Assembly (NCBI RefSeq): GCF_000503895.1
Contig: NC_022997.1
Span: 3,537,821-3,601,820 of the forward strand
Direction: 5' to 3'
Length of the DNA: 64,000 bases
From: Hyphomicrobium nitrativorans NL23
Lineage (GTDB): Bacteria > Pseudomonadota > Alphaproteobacteria > Rhizobiales > Hyphomicrobiaceae
Below are positions 28,987 through 37,273 of the stretch, in pieces. The translations under genes and the position numbers were made by a program. Within the stretch, counting starts at the first letter, position 1. Every line of letters starts with the position of its first letter. Below the pieces are notes generated by a model that saw only the letters and a program-made list of their open reading frames with translations, had not been told where the DNA came from and did not search any database.

Positions 28987-29982
28987 CTACGAGATCGGCG
29001 AGATCGTGCCGCCTTCGACAAGCGCTTTCAGCATCACCGCCGCGCCGCACTGATTGGAGACCGCGTTCGCGTCCCACACGTTGTCGCGGACGAACTTGCC
29101 CTTGGTGTAGTGGTTGGAGAAGCTCCAGAGGTAGGGCGTGTTGATCTTGTAGAGCAGACGGCTGCGCCAGCCGTTGTAGGATTCCCAGCGGTAGAGCGTG
29201 CTTGCGAGATCCCAATCCGCCTGCTCGTCGAGCTTGTCGTAGCGCAGCGCGTCCGTCGCGCTCGATACCCAATCCGACGGCGGCAGCCACGGCACGGGGC
29301 GGCCCGCCGGAACGCGCGTCGTCTTGGCGCGCAAGGGATCGCCGTTGTGAAGGTGCGAGTTCATGTCGAAACCGCATTCCATGCCGTGGATGATGGCCAC
29401 GACATACCACGGCACACAGGTGCGCTCGGTCACGGCCTCGTAGTTCTTGCGGCGCGCGGGATCGGTGATGCGCGTCAGATACCACTGCACAGTGGAGCGC
29501 TTGTCGGCGCGGATCTGGCATGTGGCGAAGAGCTGGCGGTAGCCGTCGGCCACCTCCGAGAGTGGCGGGCGCTGGATGGGCTGTGCCTGCGGGCCCTCCG
29601 GGATATCACGAGGAACGCGCTCCTCGTCGAGCAGCGAACGGAGAAGATCGGACGCGCGCTCCACGAGCCGGTCCACATCGGCCGACGTTGCGCCCGGCGC
29701 ATCGGGCGCGGATGCCGCGACCGAATCCATGAAGTCCACGATAGACGTCTGCAGCTCGATGAAATCCTCGCCCGCGGCCGAGGGCGCGAGCCCCATGCGC
29801 GGCACGGAGAGACCGAGGCGCTGCGCTTCCTCCGAGAGGTCAGCGAGGGACGACCACTTGTCTCTCACGATCTGGGCATATGCGGGCGTGAACAGATCGA
29901 TGTGGGCGGCGAATGGCGCGGCGAAGGCCGCGGCAGCAAGACCCATCACAACCTGCCGCCTGTCGATGTTCCCCCGTGTCAT
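28987..29982 (-). CDS. Tat-exported lysozyme-like protein (putative)
   Basis: A 331-residue protein with a twin-arginine signal (NIDRRQVVMGLAAAAFAAPFAA, cut short here at 22 residues of context). The C-terminal half has the pattern HGMECGFDMNSHLHNGDPL, LYRWESYNGWRSR and SPYLW-like TPYLWSFSNHYTKGKFV, which recalls small muramidase-like or phage-lysozyme-like proteins where the first Glu (Glu202 here) would be catalytic. The family call is from memory of such motifs and is moderate. It converges on the S8/M4 gene and is the third potential wall- or protein-degrading enzyme in a row. Confidence 0.7.
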   Translation of the reverse strand: MTRGNIDRRQVVMGLAAAAFAAPFAAHIDLFTPAYAQIVRDKWSSLADLSEEAQRLGLSVPRMGLAPSAAGEDFIELQTSIVDFMDSVAASAPDAPGATSADVDRLVERASDLLRSLLDEERVPRDIPEGPQAQPIQRPPLSEVADGYRQLFATCQIRADKRSTVQWYLTRITDPARRKNYEAVTERTCVPWYVVAIIHGMECGFDMNSHLHNGDPLRAKTTRVPAGRPVPWLPPSDWVSSATDALRYDKLDEQADWDLASTLYRWESYNGWRSRLLYKINTPYLWSFSNHYTKGKFVRDNVWDANAVSNQCGAAVMLKALVEGGTISPIS

Positions 29983-30141
29983 GGGTTCTCCCCTCGTCTC
30001 ACGCTAAGCTAGGCGGAACAGCCTTCAGGGCCTGCGCCATCCGGCGCGGATTATTGCACCAACTGCCCACGCGGCACAAACCTGCGGGAGGGCTTAGCCG
30101 CTCATGACGGCAAAGGTGCGGCCTTGGCGTCACGGGGCCTA

Positions 30142-30921
30142 TCAGGCCAAGGCGACACCGCACGCGGCTGGCCATCCGAGGCCGGCCAGCGTGTCGCCGC
30201 GGGGCTTATATTCGCAGCCGATCCAGCCTGTGTGGCCCGATGCGTCCACCGTGCGGAACAGGACTGCATAGTCCAACTCGCCCGATCCGCCGGGCTCGCC
30301 CCGGTCGGGCGGGTCCGCGCACTGATAATGGCGCGTGATCGCGGCGAACTCCGCGATGGCAGCTTCGACGCCGCCCTCCGACACGTGGCGATGGTAGAGG
30401 TCGAATTGCAGGCCGAGATTGGGCGCCCCTACCTCGGCAATGACATCGGCTGCGTCGCACGTACGTGTTAGGAAGTAGCCCGGCATGTCGCGCGTGTTGA
30501 TCGGCTCGATCAGGATGTCGACGCCCTGCTCCGCCGCCCAAGCCGCCGCAAGGCGAAGGTTCGCGACATAGACTTCGCGCGTGGCCCCGTGATCCGTGAG
30601 ACCGGCCATGGCATGAAGGCGCGGACATCCCAATGCGTCCGCATAAGTCAGCGCGAGATCGACGGCGGAGGCGAACTCATCCTCGCGGCCCGGCAACGCC
30701 GCGAAGCCGCGCTCGCCTTTGTCCCAGTGACCGGGCGGCAGGTTGAAGAGCACCAGCTCCAGGCCGTTCGCATCGAGCCGCGCGCGGATCTCGTCTGCCG
30801 GCGTCGCGTAGGGAAACATGAATTCGACGCCCTTGAAGCCCGCATTGGCAGCGGCCTCGAAGCGATCCAGGAACGGCAGCTCGGTGAACAGGAAGCTCAG
30901 ATTCGCGGCAAAGCGAGGCAT
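30142..30921 (-). CDS. hyi: Hydroxypyruvate isomerase-like TIM-barrel protein
   Basis: A 259-residue protein of the xylose-isomerase-like TIM-barrel superfamily, closest in motif to hydroxypyruvate isomerase (hydroxypyruvate to tartronate semialdehyde) and the OtnI group. Metal and catalytic residues are Glu139 in LIEPINTRDMPGYFL, Asp174 and His177 in LQFDLYHRHV, and Glu237 in IGCEYKP. The N-terminal ANLSFLFTELPFLDRF is typical. No glyoxylate carboligase or tartronate reductase gene is nearby, so the pathway here is uncertain. Confidence 0.88.
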   Translation of the reverse strand: MPRFAANLSFLFTELPFLDRFEAAANAGFKGVEFMFPYATPADEIRARLDANGLELVLFNLPPGHWDKGERGFAALPGREDEFASAVDLALTYADALGCPRLHAMAGLTDHGATREVYVANLRLAAAWAAEQGVDILIEPINTRDMPGYFLTRTCDAADVIAEVGAPNLGLQFDLYHRHVSEGGVEAAIAEFAAITRHYQCADPPDRGEPGGSGELDYAVLFRTVDASGHTGWIGCEYKPRGDTLAGLGWPAACGVALA

Positions 30922-30969
30922 GGCGATCTCGACGTAGCGTGGCGGAGGTTCAATCGAACGAACGGGACA

Positions 30970-31389
30970 TCAATCAAGTGGACGGGATTGGCGCAACTTC
31001 TTGACGTTGCCGCGCTTCACCTTGCTATCGACGCGGCGTGCCTTGGCCGCGCGGCTCGGCTTGGTGGGTACGCGCCGCTTCGGCACATACAGAGCTTTCA
31101 CGACGAGTTCGACCAAGCGCGCGCGTGCGTCCTCCCGGTTCAGTTCCTGCGTGCGGAAGCGTTCGGCGCGGATGATGAGCACGCCTTCATCCGTCATGCG
31201 GCTTCCCGCAAGACGTTCGAGCCGTTCGCGCACCGCTTCGGGCAAGCTCGGCGAGCTGCGCACGTCGAACCTGAGCTCGACGGCGGTCGAGACCTTGTTG
31301 ACGTTCTGCCCGCCGGGGCCGGACGCGCGAATGAACCGCTCCGTCAGCTCGCGCTCGTCGATCGCAATCTTGTCTGTGATCTCCAGCAT
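30970..31389 (-). CDS. arfB: Alternative ribosome-rescue peptidyl-tRNA hydrolase ArfB
   Basis: ArfB frees ribosomes stalled on mRNAs without stop codons by hydrolysing peptidyl-tRNA. The 139-residue protein has the release-factor GGQ motif at residues 26-28 in FIRASGPGGQNVNKV. The C-terminal tail is strongly basic (KPSRAAKARRVDSKVKRG region), as needed to enter the empty mRNA channel. Length and layout fit the family. It is encoded between the hydroxypyruvate isomerase-like gene and a small membrane protein gene on the same strand. Confidence 0.95.
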   Translation of the reverse strand: MLEITDKIAIDERELTERFIRASGPGGQNVNKVSTAVELRFDVRSSPSLPEAVRERLERLAGSRMTDEGVLIIRAERFRTQELNREDARARLVELVVKALYVPKRRVPTKPSRAAKARRVDSKVKRGNVKKLRQSRPLD

Positions 31390-31424
31390 GGCGGGGATTT
31401 AGCAGAGTTCGGACAGCCTGCGCT

Positions 31425-31760
31425 CTATAAAAGCGATGCGATGGCGAGCCCGACGGCGAGCACGGCCGCAACGTCGCGCCAGAGCACGTCTCCCGTGCCC
31501 CAGGCCGCCGCCACCGCGACCAGCACGAGCACGGGGAGCACGAGACGGGTCGCGATGCCGAGCGCGCTCTTGCCCGAAAACGGTTGCGCAAGCAGGCTCC
31601 TGCGCTCCCCCCACCCGTCGACACCGACGACCGCCGCCAACGCCGCGCCCGTGATCGTGGCCCACCACCATGCAGGCGACGCGCCATCACCGAAGGCCAG
31701 GATCGTGAAGGCCATGACCGAGAAGGCCAGCACGAGTTGCAGGATCGAGCTTGGAAACAT
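31425..31760 (-). CDS. Small multi-pass membrane protein of unknown function
   Basis: A 111-residue, very hydrophobic protein with three or four predicted membrane segments (about residues 5-22, 30-46, 66-86 and 91-110). The middle loop holds GVDGWGERRSLLAQPFSGKSALG. No family was recognised. The start ATG (31758-31760) has no strong ribosome site, and longer frames upstream overlap rfbD. It lies 35 bases before arfB on the same strand. Confidence 0.6.
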   Translation of the reverse strand: MFPSSILQLVLAFSVMAFTILAFGDGASPAWWWATITGAALAAVVGVDGWGERRSLLAQPFSGKSALGIATRLVLPVLVLVAVAAAWGTGDVLWRDVAAVLAVGLAIASLL

Positions 31761-31831
31761 GAGGCTTTCTGTTGGGGAGATTGGCGACGAGAAAAGTTCG
31801 GCGCCGAGTATAGCCCGGACTTCTCTCGGCG

Positions 31832-32716
31832 CTAGCTTTCGAGGTGACGGGCAATGCAAGCCGCGACGCCGTCCTGCCAGGGCGGCAGACGGAGACCGAA
31901 CCGCTCGTAAAGCCGGGCGCAATCGAGCGTGGAGTTTTTCGGACGTGGCGCGGCGGTCGGATAGTCCGAACTCGCAATCGGCACGACGGTCGGCTCGGTA
32001 TCGTTCGTGACGCAGGCGCGGGCCAGAATTTCAGTCGCGAGGCCGTGCCAGCTGGTCACGCCCGAACCCGCCGCGTGGTAGGTGCCCCACACGTCATCCG
32101 CGCGTTCCACCGCAAGACGATGGGCAATGTCGAGCAGAAGCGCGGCCAGATGCGGCGCATAGGTGGGGTTTCCGTGCTGGTCGGCCACGACGCGCAACGG
32201 CTCGCTGGCGTTGGCGCTCGCGAGGATGTTGGTCGCGAAGTTGCGGCCGCTCGGGCCGAATACCCACCCGGTGCGAACAATCACATGGCGCGGGTTTACT
32301 TCCGCGACGGCCCTTTCGCCTTCGACTTTCGAGCGGCCGAACACCGTCTGCGGCGACGGCGCGTCGGTCTCGACATAGGGCTCTTTTTTCGTGCCGTCGA
32401 AGACGTAGTGTGTCGAGACGTGAAGGACCGGAATATCCCGGCGCGCGGCAGCGCATGCGAGCAGGCGGGCACCGTCGCGATTGAGCGCGAAGGCGGCTTC
32501 CTCATCGGTCTCGGCGCGGTCCACGGCCGTGTAAGCGGCGGTATTGATGACGACGTTCGGCGAGATGTCGGAGAATGCGCGCTCGATGGAACGCGGGTCG
32601 CGGACGTCGAGAGCGGCTCGCCCGGCGGCGAGCGCCTTGATGTGCGGCAGAGACGGCGCGGCTTCGATCAGCGCGCGTGCCACCTGCCCATGCCAGCCGG
32701 CAATCAACAGTCGCAT
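31832..32716 (-). CDS. rfbD: dTDP-4-dehydrorhamnose reductase-like SDR protein
   Basis: A 294-residue extended short-chain dehydrogenase of the RmlD/RfbD type, which reduces dTDP-4-keto-rhamnose. The NAD(P)-binding glycine motif is GWHGQVARAL, followed by VVINTAAYTAVDRAE and STHYVFDGT. At the active site the usual Y-G-x-x-K reads F-G-R-S-K: Phe126 replaces the catalytic Tyr, while Lys130 remains. Consensus STDYVFDG is also changed to His at 103. No rfbA, rfbB or rfbC gene is nearby. It may be active by another route, have a different substrate, or be a non-catalytic relative. Confidence 0.85.
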   Translation of the reverse strand: MRLLIAGWHGQVARALIEAAPSLPHIKALAAGRAALDVRDPRSIERAFSDISPNVVINTAAYTAVDRAETDEEAAFALNRDGARLLACAAARRDIPVLHVSTHYVFDGTKKEPYVETDAPSPQTVFGRSKVEGERAVAEVNPRHVIVRTGWVFGPSGRNFATNILASANASEPLRVVADQHGNPTYAPHLAALLLDIAHRLAVERADDVWGTYHAAGSGVTSWHGLATEILARACVTNDTEPTVVPIASSDYPTAAPRPKNSTLDCARLYERFGLRLPPWQDGVAACIARHLES

Positions 32717-32907
32717 GAGCCCTCGGACCTGAAGATGGCAGCGACCTTGTGGCTGCTATCCTAACAGATTTCGCGAAGACCGTGGCATAAGCACGTCGGA
32801 TCGGTGTGCGGCAAAGAAATCCGGGCGCCATGCCCGAGACCGAGCACGACGCCCGCTGTCATCTACACGTCAGAACGGCGGGGCTGAAATGCCCTCTTTT
32901 CCGATCT

Positions 32908-33297
32908 TCAGGCGCAGACGGCGAGACGAACCGGACTGTTGCCGTCCGCAGCGGGCACGGAGGCTTCCCTCTCGGCGGCCACACCTGCCAAGGGCGAGAC
33001 ACCGCTCAGAGCGCTGCTCACGATGTCTTGATCGATGCCGTGGTTGAGCGCTTCGCGTGCGAGATCCTGCGCGTACTTGAGCAACGCATCCTGCGCGGCC
33101 ACTTGGAACGCTTCGACGAACGCCGCACGGGCGCGGCTGCCGCCGATAAATCCTTCGCCGCTCGCGAAGTCGATCGTGTACTCAGACCCCGACACCCGCG
33201 AGATCCCGAGGATGAGATTGCGCGTCGCGCGCAACTCCCGCTCGAACTCGAAAGCGAGGTCCCTTTTCATGGCCATGAAATCAGCGAGCTTTCCCAT
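32908..33297 (-). CDS. Protein of unknown function
   Basis: A 129-residue, mostly helical cytoplasmic protein with no signal peptide. Notable parts are the basic-acidic N-terminus MAMKRDLAFEFEREL and the central SGSEYTIDFASGEGFIGGS followed by a long helix AFVEAFQVAAQDALLKYAQDLA. No family was recognised. It stands alone, with an AT-rich upstream region. Confidence 0.6.
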   Translation of the reverse strand: MGKLADFMAMKRDLAFEFERELRATRNLILGISRVSGSEYTIDFASGEGFIGGSRARAAFVEAFQVAAQDALLKYAQDLAREALNHGIDQDIVSSALSGVSPLAGVAAEREASVPAADGNSPVRLAVCA

Positions 33298-33454
33298 CTC
33301 GAAATTCCCTTGCGCGTTTCGATTTGCCCTGACTGGAAAGCTCGATTTATTCGGTTAGCAAATAGTTAACTTGAAACGCGCGTCGAGATTTTTTATCGCT
33401 ATATCATATAGTTGATGATTTACAGGGGACCTGCCGCGACGCCTGTGCCCCGGC
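33298..33454 (-). promoter_or_regulatory. AT-rich upstream region of the 129-residue protein gene
   Basis: Between 33340 and 33425 the base composition falls sharply against the GC-rich background, with tracts such as tttttatcgctatatcatatag and gcaaatagttaactt. This is the only AT-rich stretch between the 129-residue protein gene and the oxidoreductase gene; it probably holds the promoter of the former. No factor-binding site could be named. Confidence 0.4.
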
Positions 33455-35065
33455 TCATTTCGCGGGCGTGCGCCACCAGCCCCGCATGTCGCGGAGAATT
33501 TCGCGGGCCGCGTTATGGCCCGGCACGCCCGTCACGCCGCCGCCGGGATGCGCACCCGAGGCGCAGAGGTACAGGCCCTTGAGCGGCATTCGATAGTCGG
33601 CGTGCCCCAGCGCAGGGCGCAACGAGAAGAGCTGATCGAGCGACAGCGCGCCGTGGAAGATGTCGCCATCCACCATGCCGAAACGTTCCTCCATGTCGAG
33701 GGGCGACAGGATCTGGCGGCCAAGGACGGCGGATTTGAAGTTGGGCGCGTGGCGCGTCACCGTCTCGATGACGAGATCGGCGAAGGCTTCCTTCTCGCGC
33801 GGGTCGCTCCAACTGCGCGGCGCGGGGAGATGCGGCGCGACGTGCTGGACGAACAGGCTTGCCACGTGCCGGCCGGGCGGCGCCAGCGTGTCATCCAGCG
33901 TGGATGGAATGAGCATCTCGACGACCGGCTCTTTCGACCATCCGGTCGTCTTCGCGTCGAGCCAGGCGCGTTCGAGATAGTCCAGCGTGGGGCCGATGAC
34001 GATGCCCGAGGCGAGGTGATCGGTGCCGCCGCTGTTCGGGCGGCAGGTGAAGTCCGGCAGCTCGGAGAGCGCGACATTCATGCGGAAGGTGCCGGAGCCC
34101 GACTTAAAGTTCGCGAGGCGCGCGTGCAGCGCAGGCTCGACCGCGCCTTCCGGCACCATGCGAGAGAACAAGAGCTTGGGCGGCACGGCCGCGGCGACGC
34201 TTCGGGCGCGCACGACTTCGCCCGACTGAAGCACGACGCCGACTGCGCGCCCGTTCACGACGTCGACTTCGGCGACGGGGGCGTCGATACGGATTTTTGC
34301 GCCTTTTTCGCGTGCGGCACTGGCGATGGCGGCGCTGATTGCGCCCATGCCGCCAACGGCGTGACCCCAAACGCCGACCTTGCCGTTCACCTCACCGAAG
34401 CAGTGATGAAGCAGAACGTAGGCGGTGCCCGGCGTCGAGGGCGCGGCGTAGGTGCCGACGATACCGTCGAACGCGAAGGCGGCTTTCACCGTCTCGTTCT
34501 CGAACCAGCGGGCGAGATAATCGGATGCACTCTCGGTGAAGAGGCTCGTCAAGTCGCGCTGCGCTTCGAGTGGCAGCTTGAGGATGTCGCGCGAGAGACG
34601 CGCGCTCTTCCAGAATGCGGTGAGACCTCCGCCAGCGTTTGGCGGCGTTTCGAGCAGCAGCCCTTTCAGCACACTGGCCGCGCGGTCGAGCGCTTCGTCG
34701 TAGGCGGGGAGGCGCGCGGCATCCCGTTCCGAAAACGCCGCGATGGCGGCCTGACGGCCCGCAAGGCCATAGGGCATGACGAGAGCGCGGCGCTCGTCGA
34801 CAGGCCAGAAGTTGGCGACGGCGCGCTCCACGATCCGGAGGCCGTGGCGATGCAGATCGAGGTCGCGGATGACCTTCGGGTTCAGCAGGCTCACGGTGTA
34901 GGAGGCGACGGAATTTCGGAAACCGGGGTGAAACTCTTCCGTGAATGCAGCGCCGCCCACGTGCGCATTCTTTTCCAGAACCACCACATCGAGGCCGGCC
35001 GCGGCCAGATACGCAGCGGCGGTGAGGCCGTTGTGGCCACCGCCTATGATCGCAACATCATGCAA
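33455..35065 (-). CDS. FAD-dependent oxidoreductase, CrtI / PYROXD2-like
   Basis: A 536-residue flavoprotein of the phytoene-dehydrogenase-like family. The dinucleotide motif IIGGGHNGLTAAAYLAAAGLDV leads the protein (given here only in part: GGGHNG), then EKNAHVGGAA. The C-terminal FAD-contacting block is LYLCASGAHPGGGVTGVPG. No other carotenoid gene is nearby, and its length and motifs fit the PYROXD2-like branch, of unknown substrate, better than true carotenoid desaturases. Confidence 0.88.
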   Translation of the reverse strand: MHDVAIIGGGHNGLTAAAYLAAAGLDVVVLEKNAHVGGAAFTEEFHPGFRNSVASYTVSLLNPKVIRDLDLHRHGLRIVERAVANFWPVDERRALVMPYGLAGRQAAIAAFSERDAARLPAYDEALDRAASVLKGLLLETPPNAGGGLTAFWKSARLSRDILKLPLEAQRDLTSLFTESASDYLARWFENETVKAAFAFDGIVGTYAAPSTPGTAYVLLHHCFGEVNGKVGVWGHAVGGMGAISAAIASAAREKGAKIRIDAPVAEVDVVNGRAVGVVLQSGEVVRARSVAAAVPPKLLFSRMVPEGAVEPALHARLANFKSGSGTFRMNVALSELPDFTCRPNSGGTDHLASGIVIGPTLDYLERAWLDAKTTGWSKEPVVEMLIPSTLDDTLAPPGRHVASLFVQHVAPHLPAPRSWSDPREKEAFADLVIETVTRHAPNFKSAVLGRQILSPLDMEERFGMVDGDIFHGALSLDQLFSLRPALGHADYRMPLKGLYLCASGAHPGGGVTGVPGHNAAREILRDMRGWWRTPAK

Positions 35066-35166
35066 GGTTTCGGTTTCCGCTTGAAGCGACAGTCGGATGC
35101 GCTGCCGCCGGGCAGACTAGAGGGCTTGCGCGCGAGGTCAAACGGCGCTCGCCTCCGGTTTCCCCC

Positions 35167-35451
35167 TCAGCCCCAGGTACAGCGTACCCGGTGGCAGCTC
35201 CGGCCGCGGTTGTTTCCGGCCGTGCAGGCCGAGCGCACGAAGCGGCAGACACGGCAGCTGTAGGACGAGAGGCAGCCGCGATAGCTGCCGCCAGGGGCAA
35301 ACCGGCAGGTGGTGATCGACTGGCAGTCGCGCCCGGGGTTGATCAGGCCGCCCGGGCCTTCCTGCGCGAAGGCGCCGCTGTGGAACGCGGCCACACCAAA
35401 AAGCAGCAGCGCACTCACAGCGCCGATCGACAATTTCCGCAACATCTTCAT
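35167..35451 (-). CDS. Cysteine-rich secreted small protein
   Basis: A 94-residue protein with a clear signal peptide (MKMLRKLSIGAVSALLLFG, cleavage near GAFAQ) and a mature part of about 65 residues with eight cysteines and many Arg, Gly and Ser. The even Cys number suggests four disulfides. The chosen ATG (35449-35451) has GGAGGG nine bases upstream; the ATG six bases earlier is too close to it. No known family was recognised. It stands between the oxidoreductase and a divergent DUF3829 gene. Confidence 0.7.
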   Translation of the reverse strand: MKMLRKLSIGAVSALLLFGVAAFHSGAFAQEGPGGLINPGRDCQSITTCRFAPGGSYRGCLSSYSCRVCRFVRSACTAGNNRGRSCHRVRCTWG

Positions 35452-35639
35452 GGGCATAGCCCTCCGACCCGCAGAGAACGCCAATTTTCTGCCACTTTTT
35501 GGCGGCTGGCAATGAGGCATCGGCATTAGGCTAATCAATCCCGCATCGGCTGTGCCGCACGGCACACGCCGCCGGCGTATTTCCCATTTAAACAGTTGGC
35601 CCCATCATCCTTCCGCACGCCCTACCGATGAGAGACGCC

Positions 35640-36575
35640 ATGCCTCGCTTTCGTTTGCTCGCTCTGGCCGCAAGCGCCGCCCTGTTGGCCAGCCTGCCCG
35701 CAACTGGGCCTGCCCACGCCGACGACGCCTCGCTCACCGAAAAGCTCAACGCTTATGTCGGGTGCCTCAATCGTCTTTCCGGCCGCGCCTTTGATTCCCG
35801 GGAACGCTACTTCAGCTGGGTCGGCAAAAAAGGCCCGACGGGCAAGGAGCGCATCATCTACGGCACGTACACGATCTACGACACGTCCGACTGCCGAAGC
35901 GGCGTCGAGCGCGCGAACACTCTGGAGCCGCGCAATGGCGAGTTGGAGGACGCAGCGTCGGCCTATGTGGAGGCAGTGGTTGCGCTCGAACCTCTCTTGA
36001 AGGAGGCGGACGACTACTATTCGCAGGAGGACTACAAGGACGACAAGATGGCGAAGGGCAAGGCGCTGCATCCCAAACTCGTCGCCGCCTGGACCGCATT
36101 TGCGGACGCCGACACCAAGCTCCGCTCCGGTATCGACGTTGTCCAGGACATGTTGGCCGTCGAAGAGCTGGCGAACATCGAAAGCACCGAGGGCCGCACG
36201 GCGCGCTATCACATCCAGGCGCTGATGATGCACGCCAAGCGCCTTATGCGCGTGCAAAGCGCGACCAAGCCCGACCTCGCGAAAATCACCGAAACGCTTG
36301 GCGAATACGAGACCATCACCAAGGCGACCGACGCCTACGCCGCCGAGAGCAAGGACGACAAAATCGGATCGAGCTTCATCAGCTCCGCGAAGTCGTTCCT
36401 CGTCACCGCGAAGCAATTGATGCGCCGCGTGCGAGACAAGGTGCCGTATTCGGAGGGCGAGAAAATGATCCTCAATGCCGGCGGCGGCGCGTGGATGGTC
36501 GAAGGCTCTCCCGGACGGCTGATGCACGACTACAATCAGCTCGTGGACAGCTACAATCGCGGGGCACGCTTCTGA
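35640..36575 (+). CDS. DUF3829 (YiiG-like) exported protein
   Basis: A 311-residue exported helical protein of the DUF3829/YiiG family, of unknown role. A signal peptide (LLALAASAALLASLP) ends at AHADD. The mature part starts LTEKLNAYVGCLNRLS and contains DDYYSQEDYKDDKMAKGKALH, followed by long helices and the C-terminal YNQLVDSYNRGARF. GAGAG precedes the ATG at 35640 by five bases; an in-frame ATG at 35628 lacks a ribosome site. Confidence 0.85.
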   Translation: MPRFRLLALAASAALLASLPATGPAHADDASLTEKLNAYVGCLNRLSGRAFDSRERYFSWVGKKGPTGKERIIYGTYTIYDTSDCRSGVERANTLEPRNGELEDAASAYVEAVVALEPLLKEADDYYSQEDYKDDKMAKGKALHPKLVAAWTAFADADTKLRSGIDVVQDMLAVEELANIESTEGRTARYHIQALMMHAKRLMRVQSATKPDLAKITETLGEYETITKATDAYAAESKDDKIGSSFISSAKSFLVTAKQLMRRVRDKVPYSEGEKMILNAGGGAWMVEGSPGRLMHDYNQLVDSYNRGARF

Positions 36576-36597
36576 CGCGGCGAGCGCCGCACCGCCA

Positions 36598-37014
36598 TCA
36601 CGCTTTTTTCGTTTTCCCTTCCACATGGCGAGCGAAGTTGTCGAGGATGGCCTGCCAGCCTTCGCGCTGCTGCTCGACTGAGTGCGTCTCCTCGCTGTCG
36701 AATGTGACGCGAACCGTGACACCCTCCGGACCGGGCTCGAACGCGACCACCGCCTTGCGTCCGCCGAACTCGTATTCGATGCGCTCGTGTTCAACGATTT
36801 TCGTGTACGTGCCGGCAAAGTCGAAGCCCATGCTGCCGTCCTTCGCCTCCATGCGAGAGGAGAAGGCGCCGCCCTCGCGCAGGTCCACCGCGGCAGCCGT
36901 CGTGTGCCAATCGTCGGACGCCGCGTTCCATTGCTTGATGTCGTCGGGCGTGGTGTAGGCCCGCCAGACTTCGGCGACGGGGGCGGCGACTGTCGTTTCG
37001 ACCGTGATTTTCAT
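36598..37014 (-). CDS. SRPBCC / AHSA1-like domain protein
   Basis: A 138-residue START-like protein: the N-terminal ITVETTVAAPVAEVWRAYTTPDDIKQW and the C-terminal TFDSEETHSVEQQREGWQAILDNF are the AHSA1 ends (shown in part). Such proteins form a hydrophobic ligand pocket; the ligand here is unknown. It is a single gene converging on the DUF3829 gene. Confidence 0.9.
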   Translation of the reverse strand: MKITVETTVAAPVAEVWRAYTTPDDIKQWNAASDDWHTTAAAVDLREGGAFSSRMEAKDGSMGFDFAGTYTKIVEHERIEYEFGGRKAVVAFEPGPEGVTVRVTFDSEETHSVEQQREGWQAILDNFARHVEGKTKKA

Positions 37015-37218
37015 GGGCGATCCTTTCGAAGGGGTTCAAGTCACAGCGTCAGATCTTTCTCAAGCGCTACCGCTCCGGCTCCCGGTTCTGGGCCAAGGAC
37101 GCACCAGCACCACCCATGCCGACATCGTCCGACAGAAACTTCGCAACGCCGCTCGGCGCTCAAGAGGTCCGGTAGATCCGATCGAGCGTTTCCGCCTCAC
37201 CCTGCCTTCCAAACGAAA

Positions 37219-37246
37219 AGACCTTCGCAGTGGGCCGCGAAGGTCT
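37219..37246 (-). terminator. Intrinsic terminator of ilvE
   Basis: A 10-bp stem (agaccttcgc / gcgaaggtct) with an eight-base loop, 28 bases past the ilvE stop. On the minus strand it is followed by TTTTCGTTT. Confidence 0.8.
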
Positions 37247-37273
37247 CACGTTTTCGCCATTTCACGCGAGCGC

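Noticed and set aside
33515-35263. Plus-strand 582-codon frame opposite the FAD oxidoreductase
   Set aside because: The minus-strand protein has clear FAD motifs; the plus frame has none.
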